This document shows positions 1-12,500 of a DNA stretch of 64,000 bases, piece after piece. A program made the position numbers and the translations under genes. Positions within the stretch are counted from its first letter, which is position 1, and every line of letters starts with the position of its first letter. The DNA lies in contig VWZS01000305.1 in the NCBI GenBank assembly GCA_013397075.1, forward strand, positions 496,001 to 560,000, written 5' to 3'. Origin of the DNA: Rhabdornis inornatus. Its lineage: Eukaryota; Chordata; Aves; Passeriformes; Rhabdornithidae. Under the pieces are notes generated by a model, which had not been told where the DNA came from, searched no databases, and was given only the letters and a program-made list of their open reading frames with translations.

Positions 1-3000
1 ATTCCAGCACAGACTTCTGCCTTTGAAAGAACAACCAGCCCAAAGAGCCTGTATTTATTCTTCAACATTTTTCAAACATATAAGATCTCCTAGGACTGCA
101 GGACTGCCATTCTGAATAATGACTGCACCACATGACTTGGATCAGCAGTCACAGGAACAAGGGGAAACACGAGGGACACCCAGTTGTGACACAGAGGACC
201 AGAGTGTTGGAAGCAGGGACAGCACCTCCCTTCGGTGCAGGGCTAACCAAACCACCCCCTCTCCTGTGCTTTCAGTGCAAGGACTGCAACATCAACGTGT
301 AAAATCAGTTGCAAAAGCCATCACTGACCAAGGAGTCACACAGATTAGAAATGCAAACCACTTGTTTCCCTTACCTCCCAGGAGCAGCTGTGCTGTAGCA
401 CAAATGATTTTGTTCACAGATAAACCTGAATTGCCTAAGCTGCACCTCCACAAATGAGTAGTCTTGATTTTTTTCTTCCCTCTCTCAACTCTTCTAGCTC
501 AGTAGGTGAGATGAGTTTAAAACAAACAAAAAACCAGCAAAGCCCAAGGGAACTGAATTTAAACTAGACGCCTACAACTACATTTTCAGTAGCTAAGTTA
601 TAAAAGAAGAAAGATAAAAAATAAAATTTCAGAAGTGTGAAGGTTGTCGCTGGAATATTTTTATCTAAAGTGAGTCACAAAGACTGAACAGTAGGATTCT
701 ATTTTTCTTAATAACACTGCAAAAAAAAGAAAATTTTAAAAAATTACCACCCCAAACCAAGACAATGAGAAAAAAAAGCTACACAAAGCTTACTAAAGGC
801 ACTGGCTCCAGCAGAATGCCAGAAACAACAGGCTCTTCTTACAGACACAGAGAGGTATTTTATTCCAGTGAACAAAACCCACCTCTGCTAACCCAGAGCA
901 GATAAACTGCAGGGACCAGAAAAGCTGCAGGAATTTGACAGTACCAGAGGTCATTATGGCACCTTTCCTATACAAAGGCTGAATCCAAAGTACTAAGAAA
1001 GCACATCCTTGATGAGCAGAAAGGGCTATGTGAAGTCTGAACTTGGTCTGGAAGAATAAGAAAAGTGGGGGAGAGGGACAGAGACCTCCTACCATTGACC
1101 AAGACTGCTATTCAGGGTTTGACATCACTGCAGTGTCTGGCTCCACATGGCTGCTGTATGAGTTAGCAGAAATTGCTTGTTACGAGAAAAATAGCAGTTC
1201 TTCATGTATGCAACAAGTCCTAGGTTAACTTCTGGTTTATGCCACAGATCTCCCTATAAAGAAACCTACTTCTTTCTATCTATATGAAACAGACTTTTAA
1301 AAATAATTTCTTTTTCTGACAAAGTTTTTGGTTTTGTGTGAAAGTTTAATATTCTTAAGTCATAATGACAACAGTATAAAGAATTCATGGTAAAGGTTCT
1401 GTCTTTTTAAACACAAGGTCAAAGAGTAGTCAAAGAAAGCTGTGCCATCATCTTGACAGGACACAGGGTTGTTTAAAGTGCAATTTAATAACAAATTTAA
1501 GACATCCATTTCTTTTCCTGCAGCTGTTACTTATGCTTTCAACAGCACTGGTACCACTCCACTCTGAAACCAGGTTCTGCTGGAGTGCCAGATCTCCTTG
1601 GCTGAGTGCTCTTCATTGGTATTTTCATTGCAGTATAACTGTAAGAGCCAGAGGCAAGTCAGTAAGATTGAGATGGCTCGTGAGATCATCATGGGAAGAA
1701 TGAATCATCTGCCTTGGAAGTATAAATGTTTATGATCACTGCTTCTATTCTGCACATATATCCTTGAGACACACAACTTTTATAAGGGTGTTTGTATTTA
1801 TATAATTCCATAAATTTAGACAGTGAATTACAAACAAAATATGCAGTTGTAGTTTTAAATAGCAGAGCAGCAGGACAGAATTTTCAACTACTTCTTGCTT
1901 CCTATACTCCACAAATCAGATGTGTGGCACAAGTTAAGGAACTAAAGAAAAGAAAATACAGCTATTAGGCAATAAAAAAAACCCCACGTGAGTCTCCCTA
2001 TTTCAGAGAGTGGAATGGAAAGCCAGACTTTCTACCAAAGAAAAAGAAAACAAAGCCAGTCCCTGAGAGTTAACTGCAACATTTAACCATGACTAAAAGA
2101 CAAAGAGCAGATCCTGAAGGGGAGGTTTTGAGAATAGATTATTTTTGTGGTGTGTTTTCAGTGTCAATGTGACAAACTAACACCTGCCCTTGACAAGAAG
2201 CATTCTGGCAAACAAATGCACAATATAATCAAAAGACTAAATTTGTTTCTAAACCTTGGCTGATGCCTCATTTTTAGTGCTCACAAAACTATGGACTCAC
2301 GCACAAACCTATGAAAAAAAAAACAATCGCTGGGTGCTGTAGGAGCATTGTAACAATATACCAAGGCATTCTTCCAGAAGGCCACCTAATAAATTCCCAC
2401 TGTATATGCAAAAGGTAACTAGTAACTCTTGGTAGGCTTTCTAAACTTTGATAATGATAGAGGGTTTGGTTCAGGAGTTAATTTGTCAGGCAATAACTGT
2501 AACAGCAGTTAAAGCTCAATACTGGGTACCTGAGGTCAACAAGCAACCCAGCACTGATGTAAGCAGTTATAGTATATTTATTTATTTATTTGTTGAATAA
2601 ATAAAACTTGCACCCTCATTTCAATTTCTCTGCTCAGTTAACAACTTAATTCAGGGTGGAAGAGGCTCCCGGTATAAGCAGTACGTTTTGAACCAGGTCA
2701 GTTATATCTCCCATATTTTACACTGGACATATTATATTTATATTGGATATACCTTATAACAGCTGAAGTAAAACAATGTGTGCTCTGAATTGCCATTTTG
2801 AAACTAGACTGAAATACTTCTGGACGCTCAAGATACTCCACACACACTGGACCATGACTCCACACAAGGAAGATCTATCCTACTTGGCTCTGGGGATGGA
2901 CTCCCACGTTTCATAAGAAGGTAAGACACCCAGAACTCTGAAGCTCTAGAGCAGGGATCTGCACCTACTCTAGGTAAGGTCATACTCTGTGTCACTGCTG

Positions 3001-3199
3001 CCTTTGTGCCATGTGTAAATGGAATTACTCAACATGTTTTCCAAGGAAATGGCCACCTAGGGCAGAACAGATCAGCAAAATGGTTTTAACACCTCTCAGT
3101 ATGTACTTTAATGATTTTTTGTTACACTAAAGACTCTCAAGAAGCATCAGTTGGGTAGAAAACGGAGGCCTTTGCTTTACTGTCCATAACAGTCATCCT
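1..3199. other. NUFIP1 3' UTR and downstream intergenic DNA
   Basis: This stretch follows the minus-strand NUFIP1 stop codon. It is AT-rich and broken by stops in all frames, and the open frames here (112 residues or fewer) resemble no family I know. The part nearest 3199 should be NUFIP1 3' UTR, probably reaching a cluster of reverse-complement AATAAA signals at 2577-2590. Beyond that I see no gene, RNA gene or clear transposon. Confidence 0.6.
2577..2590 (-). promoter_or_regulatory. candidate NUFIP1 poly(A) signals (three overlapping AATAAA)
   Basis: Read on the minus strand, an ATTT run gives three AATAAA hexamers at 2577-2582, 2581-2586 and 2585-2590, about 610 bp past the NUFIP1 stop. 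This would give a 3' UTR of ordinary length. Further minus-strand AATAAA copies lie at 859-864 and 54-59, so longer alternative 3' ends are possible. Confidence 0.45.
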
Positions 3200-3538
3200 C
3201 TATGGTACTCCTTCACACTGAATTGATGGGGTTTCCCACGTGTCCTCATCTGCCAACTGAGCCATCTGTGAAGTCTGATCCACAGGTTCTTTCTCACCCT
3301 GGGCTATTAATAATGCATCTCCTTGTCCTCCTTCTAACTGAAGGTCAGAGCTACAAGAACAATTAGATTCATCGGGTTTGTCCATAGAAGGCTCTGCTGT
3401 AGGGGTAGAGGACTGTTCAGTTTCTGCTTCAGCCTGTGGCTCTGTTTTAAGATGAAGTCCAAACATGCTATTTCTGATGAGGTATCGAACACACTGCAAG
3501 ATCACATTCCTTTCATGTCGGATGTCCTGGGCCAGTAA
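3200..3538 (-). CDS. NUFIP1: NUFIP1 exon 10 (terminal coding exon)
   Basis: Residues 509-620 and stop, entered in phase 0 after a TTTCCAG acceptor. It starts with LLAQDIRHERNVILQCVRYL, the conserved C-terminal block, and runs through FGL at 534-536. An acidic, Glu/Ser/Thr/Asp-rich tail of about 84 residues then has no counterpart in the human ending I remember. Confidence 0.93.
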   Translation of the reverse strand, partial: LLAQDIRHERNVILQCVRYLIRNSMFGLHLKTEPQAEAETEQSSTPTAEPSMDKPDESNCSCSSDLQLEGGQGDALLIAQGEKEPVDQTSQMAQLADEDTWETPSIQCEGVP

Positions 3539-6500
3539 CTGGAAATTAAAAAAAAGAGAAGATGATGCACATTTCCCTCTATTGCTCTGCAGCTGATACT
3601 AGTGTAGCAAGATATACTGATCTACTCAGTAATTTCCAGCATCTTTTGAGTTGAACAGTTGGCTCTGTCACACAGGTCCTGGACACACGGGGCTGGCGAC
3701 TGCCTTACCAGAGACAATGATGTTTTCATATCATGGTCTGTAACACCAGGCCATGCATTCCAGTACATCAGGGTAGCAGGTCTATTATAATTTTTCACAC
3801 TTTCTGAGTTATACTGTATCTGCAATTTAATATCCTATGCATTTTTAATTTAAATCCCTTATGAGTAAAAGATAAATACAAGGAAAGGACATCTTTTATC
3901 AGGTACCAGACCATGGGTTTAAACAGCACTAACTGGTTTGGGCTATAATACATACACCAACCTAATTCTAGTAGCTTAATCAAAGTGCTAGAAGCCTTCC
4001 TCATCAACTTTAATCTCACTGAAGTTCACTTTGGTAGTAGGAAAAAGAAACCTATCAGCCAGAGAGCTGAATGAACCTTTTTCATTGCAAATGTCAGCAG
4101 AACTAGCAGTATGAACAAGCACAAAATACGGGCCAAGTGGCTAAATCTGTAACTACCTGATTATTTTCAGGAGAGCTGTATTACACACTGCAGGAGATTT
4201 GGCTAAGTCTGGCTTGCAATGTCACTGATAAGCTTTTTTTGTTGTTACAAATTTCAACACCAGTTTAACCAGCCACTTTTAAGTCTGAGTATTTCTACTT
4301 AGATCAGTTGCTAAGAGGTGTTACAAGCAGCTGACACCTAAAATGAACCTTCAGGAACCTTCCATCTGAACAGGAGATGTACTTCAGGGCAGACAAGAGA
4401 CAGCATAGTGATGTGCTCTTTGTTTGACTGGGAGAAACTGGTGAATTCCCAAATGGCCAAATTAGGGCCCAGTTGGGCTGCAGCAATCACCCTATCAAAA
4501 ACCGTATCTATTTAATTTTTTAATGCAGGGATGGGTATCAGTGGAGTTACAGTACCCAAGCTTTTGATTTTGTCAGCATAGAGAGTGACTAAATGCACAT
4601 TAGTGTTTGCATGTCTACAACAAACATGTTTTGAGCTCACTGCTGAATGACTGCTGTGAGATACCTGCAGCTATTCTCCTTCCTCCCTGTCCTTTTTTTA
4701 AGAGCATCATTTCATTGATACCTTTTTTTAGCATTCTAATCCACTTTCTGGATCCATTTTGTAAAATTTCAACCTTGCTCCCTCTCAAGGTTTTCACACA
4801 CTGACCATTTCTAATGACAGTGGAAACCTACCTGCAAACCTCAAGCCCTCCTCTGTGATTCACAGCCACAGAACACATTCTTTAAAAACTCTGAGCAATT
4901 TGAAAAGGCGAAAACAACTCACTGAAATGCAATTTAAAAATGGACTATACTGGCAAGCTTCAACTCAGGTTTCCTATGTACTGCCAGCTTCTCTCAGCAT
5001 GTGCGACTTCATCTGACTTTCTTCCAGAGTCGTCACTGCTTTGATCACCAACAACTTTGAAGAGCAAGTGATAAAGGCAAGTGCATGCTTAGGGAGCTAC
5101 ACAAAGGACAAACACTTCCTTTTCAGTCACTAGGAACTTTAATTCTTGGCAGAAATGGTACTATGTGCTAAAAAGACTGCTGAGGGATTTCTCCCACATC
5201 TGCAATTTGGGATGTACCGTATCAGGTATCTCTTGCTGAAATATCCTGTGCTATTTCAGAGCTCTGATGTCAGTGGCACCCTGTTTTCTCCTGTGTTTTG
5301 CACACTGCAAGTTTTCCCTTGATGGAGGAGCTTTATGCTATTTATAGAATCACAAGGGTAGTACTGCTTTTGAGTAACAAATCTAATAAAAGCTCCAAGG
5401 TTTTGTTGGAGCTTTCTAAAAGAAGCCAAATGGGCTGCTTTGCACTGCTACTGGGAATACCTTGGACTCAACCCTTACAAACCTCTTTCTACCTTTCTGA
5501 GACACCAACCTGCTGCTCTTCAAGGTGCTGTCCCTTCCTCAGATTGATCTAAATATGCCTAAAGAAGAAACCCTTCTGCAAGCAGGTTGCAGCTCAACAC
5601 CACTCTCTGTAGTTTAAGTCACCAACCCACTTCTCAACAAAATCTCTTTGCATGTGCAAAAAGAACTGCGTGCTCCTCCAGCAGAGGAAGGTGGCTGAAC
5701 AGCAAAGCTGGGAGCAAAAAGATCAGATTATGGCTGCTGGGATTACACACAAACAAAATCTACTGGATACTGCCACAGGGAAGGGAAGACAGAAGAACAA
5801 AGGGTTTGTTCCTTGTGCAGCTCATTTCAGACACGTGATTCAGTTGTCATCTCTTGCTTACCAAAGTCAGTCATTATCTGAATGCATGCCAGGGTATTTC
5901 CATTTGTCTATTAAAACATCTTCATCTTCTCCAAGTGAAACACTCACTTCACTATTCTTAAGCCAGGTCCTGTGCTAACAGACTGCTCTAACTTTGTGCA
6001 GGGAAGAGAAAAAACACTCACAAACAGTTCTACTCTTGCACAGGAGGCATTATTTTAGCCTCTTACCATTTCCAGCAGAGTTGGACGGCGCTTGGGAAGG
6101 CGAGGTAATGTTTTCCTGCCCCTCTTATCAGGCCTTCTGGGGGGATGTGCATTTGAATTCGAGCTCCTTAACATCGTGCCTGCACATTCTGGGCGGTTTT
6201 GATTTGGTTTCTGACTCTGAGGAGCAGGAGTAGTTTGAGGCATATTTCTGAGCACAGCCTGGTTTCTCTCAGCTTTTGTTGCAGTCTTGACAGGGAATTC
6301 TTAAAGAAAAAGAACACACTTTCATCTCAAACTTAAAAGCCTCTTCAACATGCTCATATCCCCATGCAATGGCAGTTTGTTAGTACTATTCTTACTCAAA
6401 CAACCTGGTGTGAAGATGTTCAGGGTTTACTTGGAGGAAGGGAGGGGTCTCTTTTTAAATACAAAGAATAATATCTAAACATTCACAGAAAGGAAAACAA

Positions 6501-9500
6501 GGCATTTCAATTCTACAGCACAAAAAGAAAAATAAAAGGAATAAGACCTGATTGAGATTTTCAAATCTCTGCCTTCTTATCACTTAAGAAGCACACTGCT
6601 TTACATTATAGCTTACTGCAAATTTGGCTGCTGAGAAAATCATGATACAGTTAGGGCAGAGGATGCCCAAGTTCAATTCACTGTCTGCTAGATGCTAACT
6701 TTGGGTAGGCCACCCAGGGCAAGTAAGGCATAGTTAACATTTGCAGCAACTCCTCACCACACACTGATGCATACACTCAGAAAAGCATAAAATCCAAGTA
6801 ACAGAGTTCAAGTCCCACTGCAACACCCAGCAGCCTTCTATGGAAAAAGGCCTCAATGATGTGGAAATTAGTTCATGGAGTGACAATAACAGCTTTTTTC
6901 TGGCACTATTTGAACATGATTTGAATCAAGACTGAAAACAGGTTCCTTATTTTCCCCCAACTAGGGGAGAAAAGGTTTGGGAAATTTGACGACACACAAC
7001 CTAATCAAAGACATTTTATGCCTCCTCCCTCAACCCAGGACATGCTGCTGAGAAAAGGACAGCAAAAAGAGCCACAGTCCTGCTTGCAGCCCCATCACTG
7101 CAGTGTGACACTGGGTAGAAAGGGAGAGGAGCAGAGCAGAGGTTGTTTCTACACACCTTCGGGCTCGCTGTCAGATGCACTGCCATAGTTGACCGACAGC
7201 GCGCTAAGGGCAGAGGTCACCTGCCTGGGGACAACTGTCATTCCCAGTCTCCCGTCTTCCTCAGCTGCCTCATCCTTGTCAGATTCTGCAGGGAAAGAAA
7301 AGGCAAGAGGGATTTTTCCCAACAATCCTGGCAATAGCCAGCCTTGCTGCTAAATCCCCGTCTCAGCACCACACACACCTGATATTGGGCACCATTGCTC
7401 AGTGCTCATGGCAGGACTGATAGAAACTCCTTCACACTTGTCTACCCTCTACAGATCAGTGGTGGCAAACTGGTGCCTCCACTGATTCATAGGCCTGCCA
7501 GCAAAGCTACTGAAACAAAAAGTGTCCTGAACACAAGCCTGAGCCTTCTGCTTCCTTCTTTGCATACCAAGTATAATTATAGGTTTTTGTTATTAAGTGG
7601 AGGTAAAGAGAGAGAGAGGACTTCATAATATGTTTTGAAGTCTTGCTGGGTTTAGTCCTGATCTGGAAGAGAAGGATTTAGAAGCCAATCAGGAGGAATT
7701 AAAAAAAAAAAAANACCTAGTTGTATTGTGTTAATTATTATTTGTTCTGGCTATATTTCTCAATTGCATAAAAAGTTGCAACTAGCTTTAATAATATGTA
7801 ATAAGCAAGTACCACATTCCTTTTCTACCTACTATAACAGAAGTCACTAGCAGTACTTTGGCATAATTAGACCTTTTATCATTAAGTAAAACACAGATGC
7901 TGCAGGGAAATACAGATATATTTAAGCATACTTAAGTTTCCCAACACGCAAAGATTAATGGAATAAACAAATTGCACAGGGATGCTGAGTTCTTGCTCTC
8001 ACTAATTGAAGATTACGTTTTCGAGAGGAAAAACTCAGCATCGACATCTTCCCAGGGAATGCATTTTACCCTTGTTGCTAAAAATAGCCAGAGTATAAGT
8101 CAGCTTACATGCCATATTCTAGGAGTACTGCATCACTGCTGACTATATTATAAATAGTTAGATCTGAAGAATTTATATTGCTGCCAGCATGAGGAAACAA
8201 GACATGCTCACAAAAAAAAACAACAAAAAATCAAACTCAAAAAAACTTAAGCAGCAATACTTCAGAGAACACACACATATGGAGAATATCAAGAGTAATA
8301 ATACAGCAAAGAACCGAATTAAAAGTAAAATACTGACATTTTAACTAATTCACTTAACTCATACAAGGAAATCTATTTGTTTTCACTTTCTAAATACTGT
8401 TGTTTCCAAAACCACAAAGGGATATTTAACAGTCTTTGAAAATAATTTGGCTGTTGAAGTACTTAATTGTTCTTCCAGTTTTATAAATATTTTTTTTATC
8501 TCATATGTTAATTCAGCAACCTAAGGTGGTGCTGCATGGCCCTTAGACTACTGTACAGTATTTACATCAGAACATGTAACACTGCACACAAACTTAATGC
8601 AGACTTTCAGAATGGTGACTAGGAAGCACAAAGTCTCAGCATCTAAACTTAAAACAACTATTTAAAATAATACTTCTCTAAGTTCCTTCATCTTACCAAC
8701 ATCACCATTTGCCAGAAGACCAAGAGGGTCCACGTCTTTCTCATATGCTTGGCCTGCCAAAGCGTTTTGCTTTTCATGTTCCTTTTCACATGTGCTGTTT
8801 TCTGGTCCACTGGCTTCATTTTGAGGTATATGTTCATGATAATTGCTGCCATTTTTCCTAAATTTCTTCCAGAACGGGCGCCATTGTCTTCTTCTGTGTC
8901 TTCGTTGATGCCCGAGAGCCTCTCCATTTTCTGGAGGTTTCCACATCCCCTTCATTTTGCTGGAGAATAGAAACAGAAAGCTCATACAGATGATAAGCTA
9001 TGAGAATAAAAACAACTGATGTAGCCAAATGGCTCAGGCCCTTGTTTAAGGTTCAGCAACACAGAACAATGCCAGGACTTACACCAGCTCAGCTAACACG
9101 AGGTGACAGGCCATAAAATCAGTCACACCTCATCTCAGGCAGGGCAATGGGACAAAGCTGGAAACTGAACGAACAGTTTGAAGTTCATTACTTTTAGTTT
9201 TCAGTTTCCAACAATGCCAAGGGTAGATGGGCTAAGAAAGTTCCTTGATAACCTGCAGTGTGAGGACATGGTATTTTCATTTCAAGTAACAAAGTCAACA
9301 AATACTCTCTTCACTTAAGCATTAAAGTCATTCAAAACAGTAGCAACATGAAGTTAAAAGGAAAGCATCTACTGTAAACATTCTTTCACTGCTGAAGTCT
9401 TTTTTTTCTAGTTACATCTCTGAGAAGCATCTTGCACCAAATCCATTCAGCCATCTGACACCATCAGCTGCATTGACTACCTACTCCTCCCTCCAACTAA

Positions 9501-12500
9501 CATGCCATTCATCTTTTTCATTCCAAGGAAAAGGAATAAAAGAAATGTCCATCAGGATAATAAATTTTTTCAAAACCTGAAACAAAACAGCAAGTCCTGA
9601 AATACAGGAAGAGCACAGCATGCTGGTTCCACTTATCTTTCGTGGCCCCATTCTCTTCCAGGTTATCCCATAAACACATGTTAATAGGAGGATACCTGGA
9701 AAGCTTAACAAAATCTGGTCGAATTCTATAGCTACAAGAATAAACGTGACCAAGAGAGCAAAGCATATATAGAAGAGACAACCAAAGCTTCCTGAAAACA
9801 CTTATTTCCAAGCAACATAAACTGAATTCAGCAAAACAAGACTGTAACTAACCATCACTACATTACAACAGCAAAAACTACACAACATCTGTCCTGAATG
9901 AGCCCCATGGTCGGTTCTGATCAGTCCTCCCTGCCTCAGCCTCACCTACAGCATAGCTGAGGTCCTATTATCCCTAGTCAACCACATGCCTCATGATGTG
10001 GGATGCTGCGCTCATGTCTGGCATCCTTCAAATCTTGCAGCAAGGTGTTAATATTTTTGACAAAGGACTTATTTTTGTTTGTCTTCATTCTGAGGTGTAA
10101 ACAAACCATTTAGTACCCCATCCTTCTTGAGTTACAAGAAATAGTGTATACTCACTTTATTCACCTCTTCTACCTATGCAATTTTTCTAGGTCTCCATCA
10201 CACAGCCCTTTCAAGCCACCCACTACTTTGCTTTTTCAGAAATGTTCCCATTACCAGCATTCCGCTCTTCCATGTTTTTCTGGCCTTACCAAGTCCTTCT
10301 TGAGAAGAGAACAAGGTCTGTCACAGCACTCAAAATGACTTTTTATCACAACAAAACCTATTTAATTTCATTCTTCAGTCATTTCACTACAGAGTCTAAC
10401 ACTGATTGCTCATCCCTGATGGCATCACCCACCACACTGCTCCTGTGGCACAAGTGGCAAACCACTGCCTTCCTGTACATCAGTCCCTAACCCACAAAAG
10501 AAGGCTATTACTATCTCCTATGATTCAACTCCAACAAGAGAGGAAACTGCATTTCTGAACTTGTACAACCATGCTCTAAATTCAGCATGTTGTACAACCT
10601 AGAAGATATTGAGCTGAGAAGATATTAAAGCTGTTGTCCTTGACCAAGGGTTAAAAACAACTTTCTAAATTCTCTGGGGCCTCAAACACCCCAAAAGAAA
10701 CCTGAAGGTCAAAAACATGTCCCAGCAAACATCAGCCTGGCAACTGCCTTCTGCCATTCCCTCGTGGATGATATCCTGCTCTTCACTCTCCATTTGGAGG
10801 TCATGGAGAGCTGCGCACTATTACTTAGATATTGTGAGACACCAGACAGGCTTCCAAAGTGGTCCTTCTGTAGCTCTGATCTCACATGCAGGGACACTGA
10901 GACTTAGGAGTTGCAAAGCACTTCAGAGAACCACAAATGGAAAGCACTGTGGAAGTGTTAAGCATCTAATCCTTTCTAAATCTTACTTAGCTATTTGCTT
11001 TAATAGTACAGCTTGCAGGGAACAAGCCGTATTCTATTTTTTCCTCACACACCAGTAAATTTGCCAGATAAGCACCAATTCCAGAATCCTTACTGCTGAT
11101 ATACAAAGCAGAAATGACAGCTTATGGACACTTCACCAAGTCTACAGTGCTACTAGCTCAGGGGAGGGAGGGGAGAAAAAGAAGAGATTTGTAGAATCAA
11201 CTAGAATAAAAAGTTGCTATGCAGAAGTAAACAACTTGCAATTTTGAGGGCTTTCTTTTTCCAAACAGTTTTCCAGATATAAAGCTACTAACAAATGTAA
11301 CAGCATGGAATTGTTGATGGACATTTAAAACTACTTGATGAATCTGACTCGTGGCCACAAAAGTTAGCAAATAAAACCCATAGACATCAAACAGTTTTTT
11401 ACTGTGACAAAAAAAAATCCACCTTTGCTCCTAACAATCTCCAAACATAGTATCGTATATGTTTGCAGCTTTAGTTTCAATGCCCAGGTTTGGTTCCCGG
11501 GGTGCAAAGCACTCCTGCAACTTTATAACCTTTGAAGGAACTTTTACTTCAGTCTTCTATAAACTTTTCCTTTCAGTCATGAAAGGCAACTGATTGGATG
11601 GGGGCAGGTTAAGTGCTGGATCTTCTGAAGCACATGCTGCAACAAGGTAATTTGCACTGTCCACATTTAATAAATTACACTAACTTCTTATTCTGCACTA
11701 GCTCAACCATTTTACCATGGTGCAAGTTTTGTTTTGTTTGCTGTCATCCCCTATACAAAGAGCTAAGCAAACCCCAGCTTCACTTCCATGCAGCAGAAAA
11801 TGGCATTTAACAAGAGCCCCTTAGGACTGAGTCTGCTCCTGTCTTCCAGCTCAGTCATTCTAGTTTTAAATGAGTGATATTTTAGGAGTGTGGCTCATTG
11901 TAACTTTTTTTAAAAAAACAATCTTCCCACAGGTCCTAAAGCAGAGCCAATGAAGTTAGCTGGTTCCACCTAACAATGAAACTGAAACAGAAGAACAAAA
12001 CCATGCTGGAAAATAATTTATAAGGCAGAGAACAGATAAAAATCCAAGATGTGTAGGTACTAGCTCAGAGCAATGGTAGCAGATAGATTTAACTTTATTT
12101 TTATATAGTTTTCATTATAACTTTAGTAGTGCTGCTTCTTTCTCCTACCCGCCATCATCTTTATTTTTTTTTTCCCATCTTCACTGGACTATTGATTCAC
12201 CATCAGAAAGGAGAGAGAGTAAGAATAAAATCTCTTTTGGCCATTTTCAGGCAAAAAAGGATTAATCCATGTGGAATCATTATGTTGCATGACTTTTGTC
12301 TCTGTTACTACTTTTTCAGAGACCAAGTTTATGCTGATCTCACGAATGGCCACTAGAAAGCGGCTTTCTCAAACAAGCCAGAATAGCACATTTTTAATAT
12401 AGTTACTGTTTCATTTAACTGAAATGGACTTTGGAGCAATATGAAATAAACAAAAGAATATTACATCAGCAGTTTGTCAAATGGCTTGTCTTCTCTTAAA

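Noticed and set aside
119..457. A 112-residue plus-strand frame near the left edge
   Set aside because: No homology recognised, no promoter or splice context; it lies downstream of NUFIP1 in AT-rich intergenic DNA.
7701..7714. Poly-A run with an N
   Set aside because: A sequencing or assembly ambiguity at a homopolymer in an intron, not a biological signal.
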